From positions 1 through 64,000 of the forward strand of contig JAHEDX010000002.1 in assembly GCA_024641005.1 (NCBI GenBank): 64,000 bases of DNA, given 5' to 3'. This DNA is from Acidimicrobiaceae bacterium. GTDB lineage: Bacteria; Actinomycetota; Acidimicrobiia; Acidimicrobiales; Ilumatobacteraceae. The translations under genes were made by a program, and so were the position numbers. Below are positions 25,341 to 33,739 of the stretch, piece after piece. Under the pieces are notes generated by a model. That model did not search any database, had not been told where the DNA came from, and worked only from the letters and a program-made list of their open reading frames with translations. Within the stretch, counting starts at the first letter, position 1. The number at the start of each line of letters is the position of its first letter.

Positions 25341-26206
25341 CAGCCGAACCTTCCTGTCACATAGTCCTGAGTGGCTTGCTGGATCGGGTTGGAGAAGATG
25401 ACGGCCGTGTCATCCATCTCGATCAGGCGTCCGGGTTTGCCGGTGCCCTCGATATTGAAGAATGCCGTGCGTTCGCTGACCCGAGCGGCCTGCTGCATGT
25501 TGTGGGTGACGATCACGATCGTGTACTTCTCCTTGAGCTCGAGCATGAGCTGTTCGACGGCGAGCGTGGAGATCGGATCGAGCGCCGAACAGGGCTCGTC
25601 CATCAGCAGGACCTCCGGCTCGACTGCGATCGCACGCGCGATGCACAACCGCTGCTGCTGACCGCCCGACAGGCCCCCTCCGGGAGCGTCGAGCCGATCC
25701 TTCACCTCTTCCCAGAGGTTGGAGTCGCGCAACGCTGCTTCGACGACCTCATCCGCCTCGTTCTTCTTGAGCCGACGCTGGTTCAATCGCTTCCCTGCCA
25801 AAACGTTCTCGGCGATCGACATCGTCGGGAACGGGTTGGGACGCTGGAAGACCATCCCGATCTTGCGGCGAACCAGCACGGGGTCGACCCTCGGACCGTA
25901 GAGGTCGACGCCGTTGATCTGTACCGAGCCCTCGACCGTGGCCCCGTCGATCACCTCGTGCATCCGGTTCAACGACCGTAGAAAGGTCGACTTGCCGCAG
26001 CCTGATGGCCCGATCAACGCCGTCACCGATTGCGGCTCGATGTCCATGTCGACATCGGCGATCGCCCGGAACTTCCCGTAGAAGATGTTGAGGTCCCGTA
26101 CCGTGATCCGATGCTCGACGAACGAGCCGGCGCCGGTCGAAGTCGTCCGTTGGTCGGTGTCGTTGTTGGTCATGGCGTGTCCTGTTACAGAGTCGGTGCT
26201 GTTCAT
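25340..26206 (-). CDS. pstB: phosphate ABC transporter ATP-binding protein PstB
   Basis: A 288-residue ABC ATPase. Walker A is GPSGCGKST, the signature is LSGGQQQRL, Walker B is [13 protein letters not shown], and the switch His lies in [16 protein letters not shown]. The PstB-typical [15 protein letters not shown] and [14 protein letters not shown] segments fix the assignment. It powers PstCA. About 33 N-terminal residues precede the core; the start is kept at 26206 because it overlaps the pstA stop as ATGA. Confidence 0.96.
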   Translation of the reverse strand: MNSTDSVTGHAMTNNDTDQRTTSTGAGSFVEHRITVRDLNIFYGKFRAIADVDMDIEPQSVTALIGPSGCGKSTFLRSLNRMHEVIDGATVEGSVQINGVDLYGPRVDPVLVRRKIGMVFQRPNPFPTMSIAENVLAGKRLNQRRLKKNEADEVVEAALRDSNLWEEVKDRLDAPGGGLSGGQQQRLCIARAIAVEPEVLLMDEPCSALDPISTLAVEQLMLELKEKYTIVIVTHNMQQAARVSERTAFFNIEGTGKPGRLIEMDDTAVIFSNPIQQATQDYVTGRFG

Positions 26207-27285
26207 CGGAGTCCCTTGGGCTGCAAGACCTTGGCGATCACGCGAGCAACCGTGAACAGCGCGAGCACGATGATAATGAGGACGAGAGCGGCCGCCCAGC
26301 CTCGGTCGTAGCCGGCCTCGGGAGGAAAGCCAGGGGCGACGTAGCCGTAATACGACATGACCGGCAAGGTGGTCATGCGTCCACTCAACGGGTTGAGGTT
26401 CGTGTCCTGAGCGAGCCCACAGGCGATCAGCAGCGGTGCCGTCTCACCGATCACCCGGGCGATGGCCAGGGTGATACCGGTCAGGATCCCACCGATCGCA
26501 GTCGGGAGCACGACCTTGACGATGGTCTTCCACTTCGGGACCCCGAGCGCGAACGCCGCCTCCCGAAGATCATTCGGTACGAGACGCAGCATCTCCTCGG
26601 TCGCCCGAACCACGACCGGGGTCATGAGCACGGTCAGGGCCACCGCACCGGCGAGGCCCGAGCGTGCACCGGGACCCTGGAACACAGCGAACAACGAATA
26701 GGCGAAGAGACCTGCAACGATCGAGGGGATACCAGTCATCACGTCGACCATCGTGGTGATCATCGACGACAGCCGATTCCGCCTGCCGTACTCGACGAGG
26801 TAGATCGCGACGAGGATGCCGATCGGCACCGACATCAACGCCGCAAGGCCGGTGATGATCAGCGTGCCGATGATGGCGTGCTTCGCACCGCCCCCGGCGC
26901 CGACGACGCCGCGCATGGTCTCGGTGAAGAAGGCGCTGTCGAAACGCGCCGACCCACGATCGATCGTGGTCCAGATCACTGAGACGAGCGGAATGGTGAC
27001 CAACAAGAAGGCGCCGGTGACGAGCGTGGTGACCAACCGGTCGAAGCCGCGACGCCGGCCCTCGACGCGACGAGAGACGACATATATCGACAGGGCGTAC
27101 ACCACCGCGCCGATCGCCAGCACACGAGCGGGGGCGACGCCCCCCATCAAGGCTGACAGCACCACGGCGATGACCATCGACGCTCCAGCGATGGCGGCAG
27201 TGGCGCGACGGGCGAGCGGTGGCGAATCGAAGTGGTGTGCGACCATCTCGTCGGACGTCAAATGCGCTACCGAGACCGACATCAC
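26203..27285 (-). CDS. pstA: phosphate ABC transporter permease PstA
   Basis: A 360-residue permease. The MetI-like core spans about residues 130-345, with the EAA loop around [22 protein letters not shown] that contacts PstB. The N-terminus carries an extra region of about 70 residues with two hydrophobic segments ([20 protein letters not shown] and [16 protein letters not shown]), making it longer than the 280-300 residues common in the family. It forms the phosphate channel with PstC. Overlaps pstB and pstC by 4 nt each. Confidence 0.94.
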   Translation of the reverse strand: MMSVSVAHLTSDEMVAHHFDSPPLARRATAAIAGASMVIAVVLSALMGGVAPARVLAIGAVVYALSIYVVSRRVEGRRRGFDRLVTTLVTGAFLLVTIPLVSVIWTTIDRGSARFDSAFFTETMRGVVGAGGGAKHAIIGTLIITGLAALMSVPIGILVAIYLVEYGRRNRLSSMITTMVDVMTGIPSIVAGLFAYSLFAVFQGPGARSGLAGAVALTVLMTPVVVRATEEMLRLVPNDLREAAFALGVPKWKTIVKVVLPTAIGGILTGITLAIARVIGETAPLLIACGLAQDTNLNPLSGRMTTLPVMSYYGYVAPGFPPEAGYDRGWAAALVLIIIVLALFTVARVIAKVLQPKGLR

Positions 27286-28256
27286 GCGACCCTTCCACGG
27301 GAGACTCGCCTCGACATCACGTTGACGAACAACGTGATCGCGAACAGCACCAAACCCGTTGCGATCAGCGTGTTCACCTCGAGACCCGTCGACTCGGGAA
27401 ACTGCAGGGCGATGTTGGCGGCGATCGTGTTGGGGTTCTGGCTGGTGAACAGCTTGAACGAGTACACGTTCGCCGGGGCGAGGATCAGCGCCACCGCCAT
27501 CGTCTCGCCCAACGCCCGACCCAGCCCGAGCATCGCGCCGCTGATCACGCCCGATCTACCGTACGGGAGCACGGCGATACGAATCATCTCCCACCGCGTC
27601 GCCCCAAGGGCGAGCGCCGCCTCCTCGTTCAAGCGAGGAGTCTGTAGGAACACCTCCCGCGAGATCGCGGTGATGATCGGCAGGATCATCACCGCCAACA
27701 CCAGCCCGACCGTGGCCATCGAGCGGCCGCTCGCCAACACCTTGCCCGAGAAGAACGGGATGAAGCCCAGATGGTCGTTGAACCAGGGGTACACGTGCTT
27801 CGCCATGGCAGGGGCCAGGACGAAGATCCCCCACAGCCCGTACACGACGCTCGGGATTGCCGCCAGCAGATCGATCACGTAGCCGAGCGTTCGGGACAGT
27901 CGCCGAGGCGCATAGTGCGAGATGAAGAGCGCGATCGCAATCCCGAAAGGTACGGCGATCGACAACGCGATGACCGACGCCCACACGGTGCCGAACACCA
28001 GCGTGCCGACGTACGGGAGGAAGCCGCTGCCGTTCCCCTCGCTGCCCCCCGGCCCGATCTCGCTCGGGTCGGCGGTCAGCGCCGGCAAGGCCCTCCAGAT
28101 CAGGAACAGCGCCACGCCGGCGAGCGTGACGAGGATCACGAGCCCGGCGCCGCGCGACATCCCGCTGAACACGCGATCACCGACGCGATTGACCTGCCCG
28201 CTGGCGAAGTCGTCACCGGTGTCCCGGTTGATGTCGTCGGTGATGTCGGTACTCAC
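27282..28256 (-). CDS. pstC: phosphate ABC transporter permease PstC
   Basis: A 324-residue permease with six membrane helices; the first (LVILVTLAGVALFLIWRALP) is followed by a periplasmic loop and the MetI-like core. The EAA loop NEEAALALGATRWEMIRIAVLP contacts PstB. It pairs with PstA. It lies 126 bp downstream of pstS, separated by a strong minus-strand hairpin, so pstCAB-phoU-senX3-regX3 is probably expressed by read-through at lower level than pstS. Confidence 0.94.
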   Translation of the reverse strand: MSTDITDDINRDTGDDFASGQVNRVGDRVFSGMSRGAGLVILVTLAGVALFLIWRALPALTADPSEIGPGGSEGNGSGFLPYVGTLVFGTVWASVIALSIAVPFGIAIALFISHYAPRRLSRTLGYVIDLLAAIPSVVYGLWGIFVLAPAMAKHVYPWFNDHLGFIPFFSGKVLASGRSMATVGLVLAVMILPIITAISREVFLQTPRLNEEAALALGATRWEMIRIAVLPYGRSGVISGAMLGLGRALGETMAVALILAPANVYSFKLFTSQNPNTIAANIALQFPESTGLEVNTLIATGLVLFAITLFVNVMSRRVSRGRVA

Positions 28257-28308
28257 GGTTCGATTCTCTGAAGATGCGTTGCCTGGGACCCAGCGAGTCG
28301 TGGGACGA

Positions 28309-28345
28309 ATGGTGCGGCCGGACGAGGGGAATCCGACCGCACCAT
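28309..28345 (-). terminator. attenuator-type hairpin between pstS and pstC
   Basis: Fourteen-base arms (28309-28322 and 28332-28345) flank a 9-nt loop. On the plus strand one C/A mismatch exists; in minus-strand RNA, the pst transcript, the same position is a G-U wobble, so the stem is fully paired in the transcribed direction. It lies 37 nt after the pstS stop. It has no U tract, so partial termination or 3'-end protection of pstS mRNA is likelier than full termination. Confidence 0.7.
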
Positions 28346-28357
28346 CTTCGCAGAGTT

Positions 28358-28369
28358 ACCTCGCGAGGT
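28358..28369. other. 12-bp perfect palindrome after pstS
   Basis: ACCTCGCGAGGT lies between the pstS stop and the attenuator hairpin. It could be a dimeric-regulator site or a small secondary hairpin; nothing else identifies it. Confidence 0.35.
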
Positions 28370-28382
28370 CACCAGCCGTGTT

Positions 28383-29522
28383 TCAGCCGGCCACCGAGAT
28401 CTGATCGATCGACTCGAGCAGCTGGGTCCGGAGATCGTCAGAGATCGGAGCCGAACCGGCTGCCGCTGCGGCGGCCGCCTGACCCGCTTGCGACCCCACG
28501 TAGGTCATGAACGACTTGACGAAGTCGACCTTGGCCTGATCCTCGTACTGCAAGCACACGATGTGGTAGCTGACGAGGGTGATCGGATACACACCCGCCG
28601 CGGTCGTCGTGCGATCGAGCTCGAAGCCGAAGTCGTACGGGCTGCGGCCCTCGACACGATTCGACACCTCGACCGACTTGGCTGCCGCCTCCGGCGTGTA
28701 CTGCACGAACGAGTCACCGACACCGATCAGAGCGACCGAAAGTTCACCGACCTGGGAGGCATCGGCATAGCCGATCGAGCCCTCGCCTGCATTGAGCGAC
28801 TGGATGACACCTGAGGTCTGCGGGGCGCCCTCGCCACCGATGCCCTCCGGCCAGGCCTTGACCTTGCCGTAGGTCCAGACGTCAGGCTGCACCGCGGACA
28901 GGTAGTCGGTGAAGTTCTCGGTGGTACCCGACTCGTCCGAGCGGTGGACGGGGTTGATGTCCTCGTCCGGGAGCGTGATGTCGGGGTTCGCATCGGTGAT
29001 CGCCGAGTCGCTCCAGTTGGTGATCGTGCCGGCGAAGATGCCGGCGATCGCCGCTGGGGTCAGATTGAGTGCGTCGACGCCCGGAAGGTTGTAGGCGACT
29101 GCGATCGGCGAGATGTAATGCGGCAGGTTGATCGCACCCTGGTCGCCGGCGCACCGGTCGATCGACGTCTGGTACTCCTCGTCCTTCAGGTAGGCATCCG
29201 AACCGGCGAAGTCGGTCGCACCTGCGAGGAACTGCTCGCGCCCGCCACCCGAGCCGATCGGGTCGTACTCGACGGTGGCGTCGGGGTTCACTGCCTGGAA
29301 ACCGGCCTGCCAGGCAGCCATCGCGGCTGCCTGCGCCGAGCTGCCTGCGCCCACCAGGGTGCCGCTGACCGGCGCCATGTCCGAGCCAGGCGTGGTCGCT
29401 CCGGGGGTGTCGGTCACCGGCGGGGCATCCGTGGTCGTGGTGTCGTCGTCGCCGCCGCACGAGGCCAGGACGAACGCTGCTGCCATCGCCCCTGCGATGA
29501 ACCGCTTGGAGGAAATTCTCAC
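28383..29522 (-). CDS. pstS: phosphate-binding lipoprotein PstS
   Basis: A 379-residue solute-binding protein. A lipoprotein signal (RFIAGAMAAAFVLASC) places the modified Cys at residue 22, followed by a Thr/Asp-rich spacer. Binding-site motifs of PstS are visible: LVGAGSSAQAAA, IGSGGGREQFL, and HRSDESGTTENFTDYL. It captures phosphate outside the membrane for PstCAB. It starts at a GTG preceded by CGGAG at about 8 nt, and is the first gene of the phosphate operon, downstream of PHO-box-like repeats. Confidence 0.95.
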   Translation of the reverse strand: MRISSKRFIAGAMAAAFVLASCGGDDDTTTTDAPPVTDTPGATTPGSDMAPVSGTLVGAGSSAQAAAMAAWQAGFQAVNPDATVEYDPIGSGGGREQFLAGATDFAGSDAYLKDEEYQTSIDRCAGDQGAINLPHYISPIAVAYNLPGVDALNLTPAAIAGIFAGTITNWSDSAITDANPDITLPDEDINPVHRSDESGTTENFTDYLSAVQPDVWTYGKVKAWPEGIGGEGAPQTSGVIQSLNAGEGSIGYADASQVGELSVALIGVGDSFVQYTPEAAAKSVEVSNRVEGRSPYDFGFELDRTTTAAGVYPITLVSYHIVCLQYEDQAKVDFVKSFMTYVGSQAGQAAAAAAAGSAPISDDLRTQLLESIDQISVAG

Positions 29523-29557
29523 GCTGTGTACTCCGATCAGAGATGTTCACGAATGGG

Positions 29558-29574
29558 CGAAGTCGTCGACTTCG
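29558..29574. other. inverted repeat in the pstS leader
   Basis: CGAAGTC-GTC-GACTTCG can form a 7-bp stem with a 3-nt loop about 36 nt before the pstS start. It may be a leader hairpin affecting pstS mRNA stability or initiation. Confidence 0.4.
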
Positions 29575-29580
29575 ACAACA

Positions 29581-29636
29581 ACGGTACGGATCGCAAGTGA
29601 ACGCCCGGTGGTGGATCGGGTGAACGGAACCTGAAC
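29581..29636 (-). promoter_or_regulatory. pstS promoter with PHO-box-like direct repeats
   Basis: On the minus strand, in pstS sense, GTTCA occurs at 29636-29632, 29625-29621 and 29602-29598: spacings of 11 and 23 bp, i.e. about one and two helical turns. The Streptomyces PhoP box is 11-bp repeats starting GTTCA. A TACCGT (-10-like) at 29586-29581 follows the last repeat at normal activator-promoter distance and leaves a leader of about 50 nt. RegX3 is the likely binder. Confidence 0.7.
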
Positions 29637-29670
29637 TGTCGGCTCGACGGGATCGTCACTGATCAGGGCT

Positions 29671-29710
29671 TGTTCAGCCCGTGTTCACCTGTTCGCCATC
29701 CGTCTTCACC
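29671..29710 (+). promoter_or_regulatory. second PHO-box-like repeat cluster, opposite orientation
   Basis: GTTCA at 29672 and 29683 (11-bp spacing), then GTTCG at 29691 and CTTCA at 29704, all reading on the plus strand. No plus-strand gene follows, so this cluster probably forms an upstream, inverted extension of the pstS control region rather than a separate promoter. Confidence 0.5.
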
Positions 29711-29764
29711 GCTCGTGACCACGGTCACGATCAGATGAACGAGAAGCGGGGCCGGAGGCCTTTC

Positions 29765-31852
29765 TCAACGGCGCACTTGGTGCTGGCGCTCGACGGTCCA
29801 GCGGTACATCTGTTCTTGCGCATCTGGCTCGTAGACATCGAGAGGGCCGCTGCGTAGCCAGGTGTCGTCTGGCTGCAGTTCCCAGCGCACGATGTCGTCG
29901 GCGAGATCGAACTCGAGCACCTGATCGAGCCACTCGCGATGCTTGGGGTGCTCGATCGGTACCAACACTTCGACTCGACGCTCGAGGTTGCGCGGCATCA
30001 GGTCGGCCGACCCGATGAGGTACATCGGCTGGTCCCCCTCATCGCCGTGGGCGAAGCGATAAATGCGGCTGTGTTCGAGATAGCGACCCAGGATGCTGCG
30101 CACCCGGATGTTCTCGGAAAGTCCTGGGACTCCGGCTCGCATGGTGCAGATGCCGCGCACGACACCATCGATTCGAACACCGGCGGCGCTGGCCGCATAC
30201 AGCGCTTCGACGACGTCGACGTCGGCGATCGAATTGCACTTGAGCGCGATATGTCCGTCGGCCCCGAATGACGACTCGTGTTCGATCAGATCGATCAGCT
30301 GACGCTTCAGATCGCGCGGGGCCACCAGCAGTGTCTGGTACTCGACGCTGCGGCTGTATCCGGTGAGGTGATTGAACAGCTGGGTGGCGTCTGCGCCGAC
30401 CTGGTTGTCGCACGAGAACAGGCCCAGGTCCTCGTACAGGCGGGCCGTCTTCGAGTTGTAGTTGCCGGTTCCGATGTGGCAGTAGCGACGCAGCTGGTCG
30501 CCATCGTCGCGTACCACCAACACCACCTTGGAGTGGGTCTTCAGACCGACCATCCCGTAGACGACGTGCACGCCGGCCCGCTCGAGCTGCTTGGCCCAGG
30601 CGACATTGTTGGCCTCGTCGAACCTCGCCTTGAGCTCGACCAGCACCGCCACCTGCTTGCCACGCTCGGCCGCCGTGATGAGGCTGCGAATGATCGGGCT
30701 GTCGCCCCCCGCCCGATACAACGTCATCTTGATCGACTGGACGCGTGGGTCGGTCGCTGCCTGTTCGAGAAACACCTCGACGCTGCTGGCGAAGCTCTCG
30801 TAGGGATGGTGCACGAGAATCGCCCGGTCACGCATCACCGAGAACATCGAACGATCGGTTTCCTCGGCCACGAACAGCCGACCGGCGGTGAGGGGCGGCC
30901 ACGCCCGGTCCTTCAGGTCGGGCCGATCGACGGCGTGCAGATGCCAGAGACAACTGAGGTCGAGCAAGGCCCGATGTCGGGACACGTTGCGACGATCGAG
31001 CGCGAGCTCACGAACGAGCAAGTCGAGCAGTTCGTCACCGATGTTCTCCGCGACCTCGAGTCGAATGGCCTTGTTGAACCGTCGCTTGCGCAGTTCGAGC
31101 TCGACCGCCTCGAGCAGATCGTCGGCCTCGTCCTCCTCGAGCGTGAGGTCGGCATTACGGGTGACGCGAAACACCGCCCATTCCTCGACCACCATGCCGA
31201 CGAACAGGGTGTGGAGGTGGGCCGCGATCACATCTTCGGCCGGAACGAACCGGCCGTCACCGAGCGGAATCAGTCGAGGGAAGACATCGGGAACCTTGAG
31301 ACGAACGAAACGTCGCTCTGCCGTCTCGGGGTCGGCGACGTGAGCAGCGAGGCTGAGGGCCAGATTGGAGATGTACGGAAACGGATGGCCGGGGTCGACT
31401 GCCAATGGCGTCAGCACCGGGAAGATGCGGGCGTCGTAGTACTCGCGCATCGCCGACCGGTCATCGCTGGAGAGGGCCTCCCAGTGGACGATCTCGACGC
31501 CTTCCGCCGCGAGGGCCGGGGCGATCTGGTCGATGAAGATCGACTCCTGACGGGCGATCATCTCGGGTACGCGTGTCGAGATCTCGAGCAGTTGCTGTTG
31601 CGGTGTTCGACCATCCCATGTCGGATCATCGATGCCGGCCGCCACCTGATCGCGTAAGGCGGCGACGCGCACCTGGAAGAACTCGTCGAGATTCGTGGCG
31701 AAGATGGCGCAGAACTTCGCTCGTTCGAGCAACGGAATCCCGGGCTCGGACGCCAGGCTGAGCACCCGATCGTTGAAGTCGAGCCAGCTCAACTCCCGGT
31801 TGAGCACGCGATGCTGAGGGTCGATCGTGTTCGAGGCGTCGGTCCCTGTCAT
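29765..31852 (-). CDS. ppk1: polyphosphate kinase 1
   Basis: A 695-residue PPK1 of normal length. The phosphorylated histidine lies in YCHIGTGNYNSKTARLYED and the second conserved His in LEHSRIYRF; the N-terminal RELSWLDFNDRVL and middle FPYISNLALSLA segments are classic. It reversibly transfers the gamma-phosphate of ATP to polyphosphate. The open frame extends upstream to 32329, but the ATG at 31852 gives the family N-terminus (HRVLNRELSWLDF). It lies 22 bp after a small conserved gene and shares the pstS control region with the phosphate operon. Confidence 0.96.
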   Translation of the reverse strand: MTGTDASNTIDPQHRVLNRELSWLDFNDRVLSLASEPGIPLLERAKFCAIFATNLDEFFQVRVAALRDQVAAGIDDPTWDGRTPQQQLLEISTRVPEMIARQESIFIDQIAPALAAEGVEIVHWEALSSDDRSAMREYYDARIFPVLTPLAVDPGHPFPYISNLALSLAAHVADPETAERRFVRLKVPDVFPRLIPLGDGRFVPAEDVIAAHLHTLFVGMVVEEWAVFRVTRNADLTLEEDEADDLLEAVELELRKRRFNKAIRLEVAENIGDELLDLLVRELALDRRNVSRHRALLDLSCLWHLHAVDRPDLKDRAWPPLTAGRLFVAEETDRSMFSVMRDRAILVHHPYESFASSVEVFLEQAATDPRVQSIKMTLYRAGGDSPIIRSLITAAERGKQVAVLVELKARFDEANNVAWAKQLERAGVHVVYGMVGLKTHSKVVLVVRDDGDQLRRYCHIGTGNYNSKTARLYEDLGLFSCDNQVGADATQLFNHLTGYSRSVEYQTLLVAPRDLKRQLIDLIEHESSFGADGHIALKCNSIADVDVVEALYAASAAGVRIDGVVRGICTMRAGVPGLSENIRVRSILGRYLEHSRIYRFAHGDEGDQPMYLIGSADLMPRNLERRVEVLVPIEHPKHREWLDQVLEFDLADDIVRWELQPDDTWLRSGPLDVYEPDAQEQMYRWTVERQHQVRR

Positions 31853-31874
31853 CGGACTAGGTCGCGATGCGACC

Positions 31875-32144
31875 TCACTGCTGGGAATCTTCGGGAAGAC
31901 CGAGCTCCCACTCGATGGACACGAGTTCGCGCTCGGCGTCGCGGTTGATGCGCTCCTTGTTGCGGCGGAACTGGGGGTCGTCGCGCGGCAACAGCACCAG
32001 CCGTGCAAGCGCACGGGCCCGGAACTCGTCGAGCACCTGACGCTCGCCCCAATCTCCGTAGACCTCCCAGTGCGGCGACACCGGGCCCAGGTACACGATG
32101 CGGGCGTGCGCTCGTGGCGCTGCTTCTTCGACGACGTCGGACAT
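31875..32144 (-). CDS. conserved small hypothetical protein upstream of ppk1
   Basis: An 89-residue soluble protein with the compact motif VYLGPVSPHWEVYGDWGER and a highly charged C-terminal helix (DPQFRRNKERINRDAERELV). No family is recognised. The start at 32144 is fixed by a leaderless-type TACACT box 7 nt upstream. Co-transcription with ppk1 (22-bp gap) suggests a role in polyphosphate metabolism or its control, by position only. Confidence 0.75.
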   Translation of the reverse strand: MSDVVEEAAPRAHARIVYLGPVSPHWEVYGDWGERQVLDEFRARALARLVLLPRDDPQFRRNKERINRDAERELVSIEWELGLPEDSQQ

Positions 32145-32567
32145 TCTCGGCAGTGTACCGCCCGGCCCTCGCGACGGAACAGGACGACGCGACCGACGCC
32201 CATCGACACCGCGCGACACCATGGGCGCACGCCTCGCCGACACGGCGACGGGTGCGTCGCCGTGTCGCCGACGGGAAGATCGAGAGCGGCCAGCGGGTTC
32301 ACATGACCGGGACGGCGCACGGTGACCATCCGCTGGTGACGATCCGCTTCGGGCGTCGGTCCTGCCAGAGATCGAGACGACGGGCCAGATGACGGAAAGG
32401 TAACGAAATGGTAAGAGTTGCCGCCCGCCGACCATGAACAATGGACTTTTCATTACAGTTCCGTTACGCTCACCCCTCAGACGGGAACCAACCAGCTCTG
32501 CCATACGTCAAGATCAGTAATCCGCATGATTCGACGTACCGATTCGTTTGACGACGTGCACCATTGA
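32145..32567. other. non-coding region between ppk1 operon and whiB
   Basis: After the minus-strand promoter at 32152, no convincing gene is seen. The segment 32395-32560 is noticeably AT-richer than its surroundings and includes GGTAACG (32399) and CGTTAC (32462) and an inverted TACGTC/GACGTA pair (32504, 32533). It most likely holds the whiB promoter and a long 5' leader. I could not fix a transcription start. Confidence 0.5.
32152..32157 (-). promoter_or_regulatory. -10 box (TACACT on minus strand), leaderless start at 32144
   Basis: TACACT ends 7 nt before the ATG of the small gene ahead of ppk1, making it the likely promoter of the ppk1 operon. Confidence 0.5.
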
Positions 32568-32615
32568 GTTGCGGCACCCCCCAGCACCGCAACCACGAGA
32601 CCCCCCTCCAGGAGG
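32568..32615 (+). promoter_or_regulatory. structured whiB leader: C6-loop hairpin and masked Shine-Dalgarno
   Basis: GTTGCGG (32568-32574) pairs perfectly with CCGCAAC (32587-32593), exposing a run of six C in the loop (32577-32582). A second six-C run lies at 32601-32606, directly before AGGAGG (32610-32615). CCTCC next to GGAGG could fold back and mask the ribosome site. The two six-C runs recall the actinobacterial 6C RNA, but the second hairpin is not formed well. Confidence 0.5.
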
Positions 32616-32626
32616 CGCGAGGACAC

Positions 32627-32902
32627 ATGAATACGAGCCCACTCCCCGACCCAGACTCGCCGACGGCGTGGATGGCCGACGGCCTGTGCCGCATGTACCC
32701 GCCATCGAAGTTCTTCCCCAGTGACGGCGTCGGAGTCGACAAGGCCCGAAAGATCTGCGCCGACTGCCCCGTCAAGGACACCTGCCTCGAGCACGCACTC
32801 GACCACCGCATCGAGCACGGGGTCTGGGGCGGTTGCAGCGAACGCGAGCGTCGCCGGATCCTCAAACGCCGTCGGCTCGAGGCCACCGCTCTCTCGAACT
32901 GA
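32627..32902 (+). CDS. WhiB-family [4Fe-4S] transcriptional regulator
   Basis: A 91-residue Wbl protein. Four cysteines in the order C-x(n)-C-x2-C-x5-C (GLCRM, KICADCPVKDTCLEH) ligate an iron-sulfur cluster; GVWGG is the conserved beta-turn and RRRILKRRR the basic DNA-contact tail. Wbl proteins act as redox or NO-responsive partners of the principal sigma factor. The ATG at 32627 follows AGGAGG. The subclass is uncertain. It is convergent with the whiB-tatA pair and shares a hairpin terminator with it. Confidence 0.93.
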   Translation: MNTSPLPDPDSPTAWMADGLCRMYPPSKFFPSDGVGVDKARKICADCPVKDTCLEHALDHRIEHGVWGGCSERERRRILKRRRLEATALSN

Positions 32903-33238
32903 CAACCGCCTGTTCGCGGCCCGGCGTCGGACGGGTCGTCGCCAATCTGGTTCCCGTCGGTCGCCGACAACGGGACACGTTGCTGCTCGACCGCTGCGAT
33001 TGGCCTCCGGCCGGTCGACTCACCCCGCAGTCGTGCCGAGTTCGACGAACCACGGCGGAGCTGCCCGGAATGCGGGGTCTGCGTGCCGATACCTCACGGT
33101 CACACTCAAGAGGCCCATTCATCGTACGAGCCTGCCCGCCGAACATCTGTCGGATCGCTGCCCGGACACAGTTCTCAGCCCACCTGATCGACATCGACGA
33201 CCATGTTCTGGTCGGAGTCGGCCCGGTGGGCTGCGATC
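32903..33238. other. 336-bp gene-poor stretch after whiB
   Basis: I see no supported gene. An open frame on the minus strand (32862-33194) has Arg/Ser/Pro-rich composition and overlaps the whiB end, consistent with antisense noise. No tRNA-like fold or repeat was recognised. Confidence 0.5.
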
Positions 33239-33269
33239 ATTCGACGTCCCCCATCGGGGACCATCGAAT
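33239..33269. terminator. bidirectional terminator-like hairpin after tatA
   Basis: ATTCGA...TCGAAT (33239-33244/33264-33269) encloses GTCCCC-CATC-GGGGAC (33246-33261), giving a 12-bp stem with small bulges. It abuts the tatA stop and lies between convergent whiB and whiB-tatA units, so it could stop transcription from both sides. Confidence 0.65.
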
Positions 33270-33433
33270 CAGCTCTTGTCGTCGGCGCCGTCGTCTTTCA
33301 TTCCCTCGGCAAGGCCATCCTTGAACTCTTTCTGGGCCTTCCCGAGATTCTTCGCGAGCTTCGGAAGCTGAGAGCCGCCGAAAACCAGCAAGACGATGAC
33401 GAGGACGATGATCCATTCGGAACCACTGGGCAT
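33269..33433 (-). CDS. tatA: twin-arginine translocase subunit TatA/E
   Basis: A 54-residue TatA: short N-terminal membrane helix ([15 protein letters not shown], residues 6-20), the [16 protein letters not shown] hinge and amphipathic helix, then an acidic/polar tail (KDDGADDKS). It oligomerises to form the folded-protein pore of the Tat system with TatC, which is not in the window. It is only 18 bp downstream of the second whiB on the same strand, so co-transcribed. Its small size makes it easy to miss. Confidence 0.95.
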   Translation of the reverse strand: MPSGSEWIIVLVIVLLVFGGSQLPKLAKNLGKAQKEFKDGLAEGMKDDGADDKS

Positions 33434-33451
33434 GACGACAGCCTAACTCGA

Positions 33452-33739
33452 CTACGCGCCGATGATGCTGCGCGCTGCCTGCGCACGTTGACGGCGGATC
33501 CGGCGGCGCTCTCGTTCGGACAGCCCACCCCAGATTCCGAACTTCTCACCATTCTGCAAGGCGAACTCGAGGCACTGCTCGCGAACGACACAGCCACGAC
33601 ACACCTCTTTTGCTTCCCGCGTCGACGCACCCCGCTCAGGAAAGAACAGATCAGGGTCGACCCCGAGACAGTTGGCATCGTCTTGCCAATTCTCCTCGAG
33701 TTCCGCTGGCTGCAGCATGTCGTCATAGCTCTGTGTCAT
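33452..33739 (-). CDS. whiB: WhiB-family regulator (WhiB/WhiB2 type)
   Basis: A 95-residue Wbl protein closely resembling Streptomyces WhiB / mycobacterial WhiB2 (WhmD), regulators of septation and cell division. Four cysteines occur in DANCLGVDPDLFFPERGAST and EVCRGCVVREQCLEFAL; FGIWGGLSERERRR is the G[VI]WGG turn and basic tail. The start at 33739 (MTQSYDDML) is preferred over upstream noise. It precedes tatA by 18 bp. The gap up to 33997 should hold its promoter; I see AT-rich sequence around 33845-33895 but no clear box. Confidence 0.92.
   Translation of the reverse strand: MTQSYDDMLQPAELEENWQDDANCLGVDPDLFFPERGASTREAKEVCRGCVVREQCLEFALQNGEKFGIWGGLSERERRRIRRQRAQAARSIIGA

Noticed and set aside
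32862-33194. 110-codon minus-strand frame after whiB
   Set aside because: Arg/Ser/Pro-rich, no family, no start signal, overlaps whiB.
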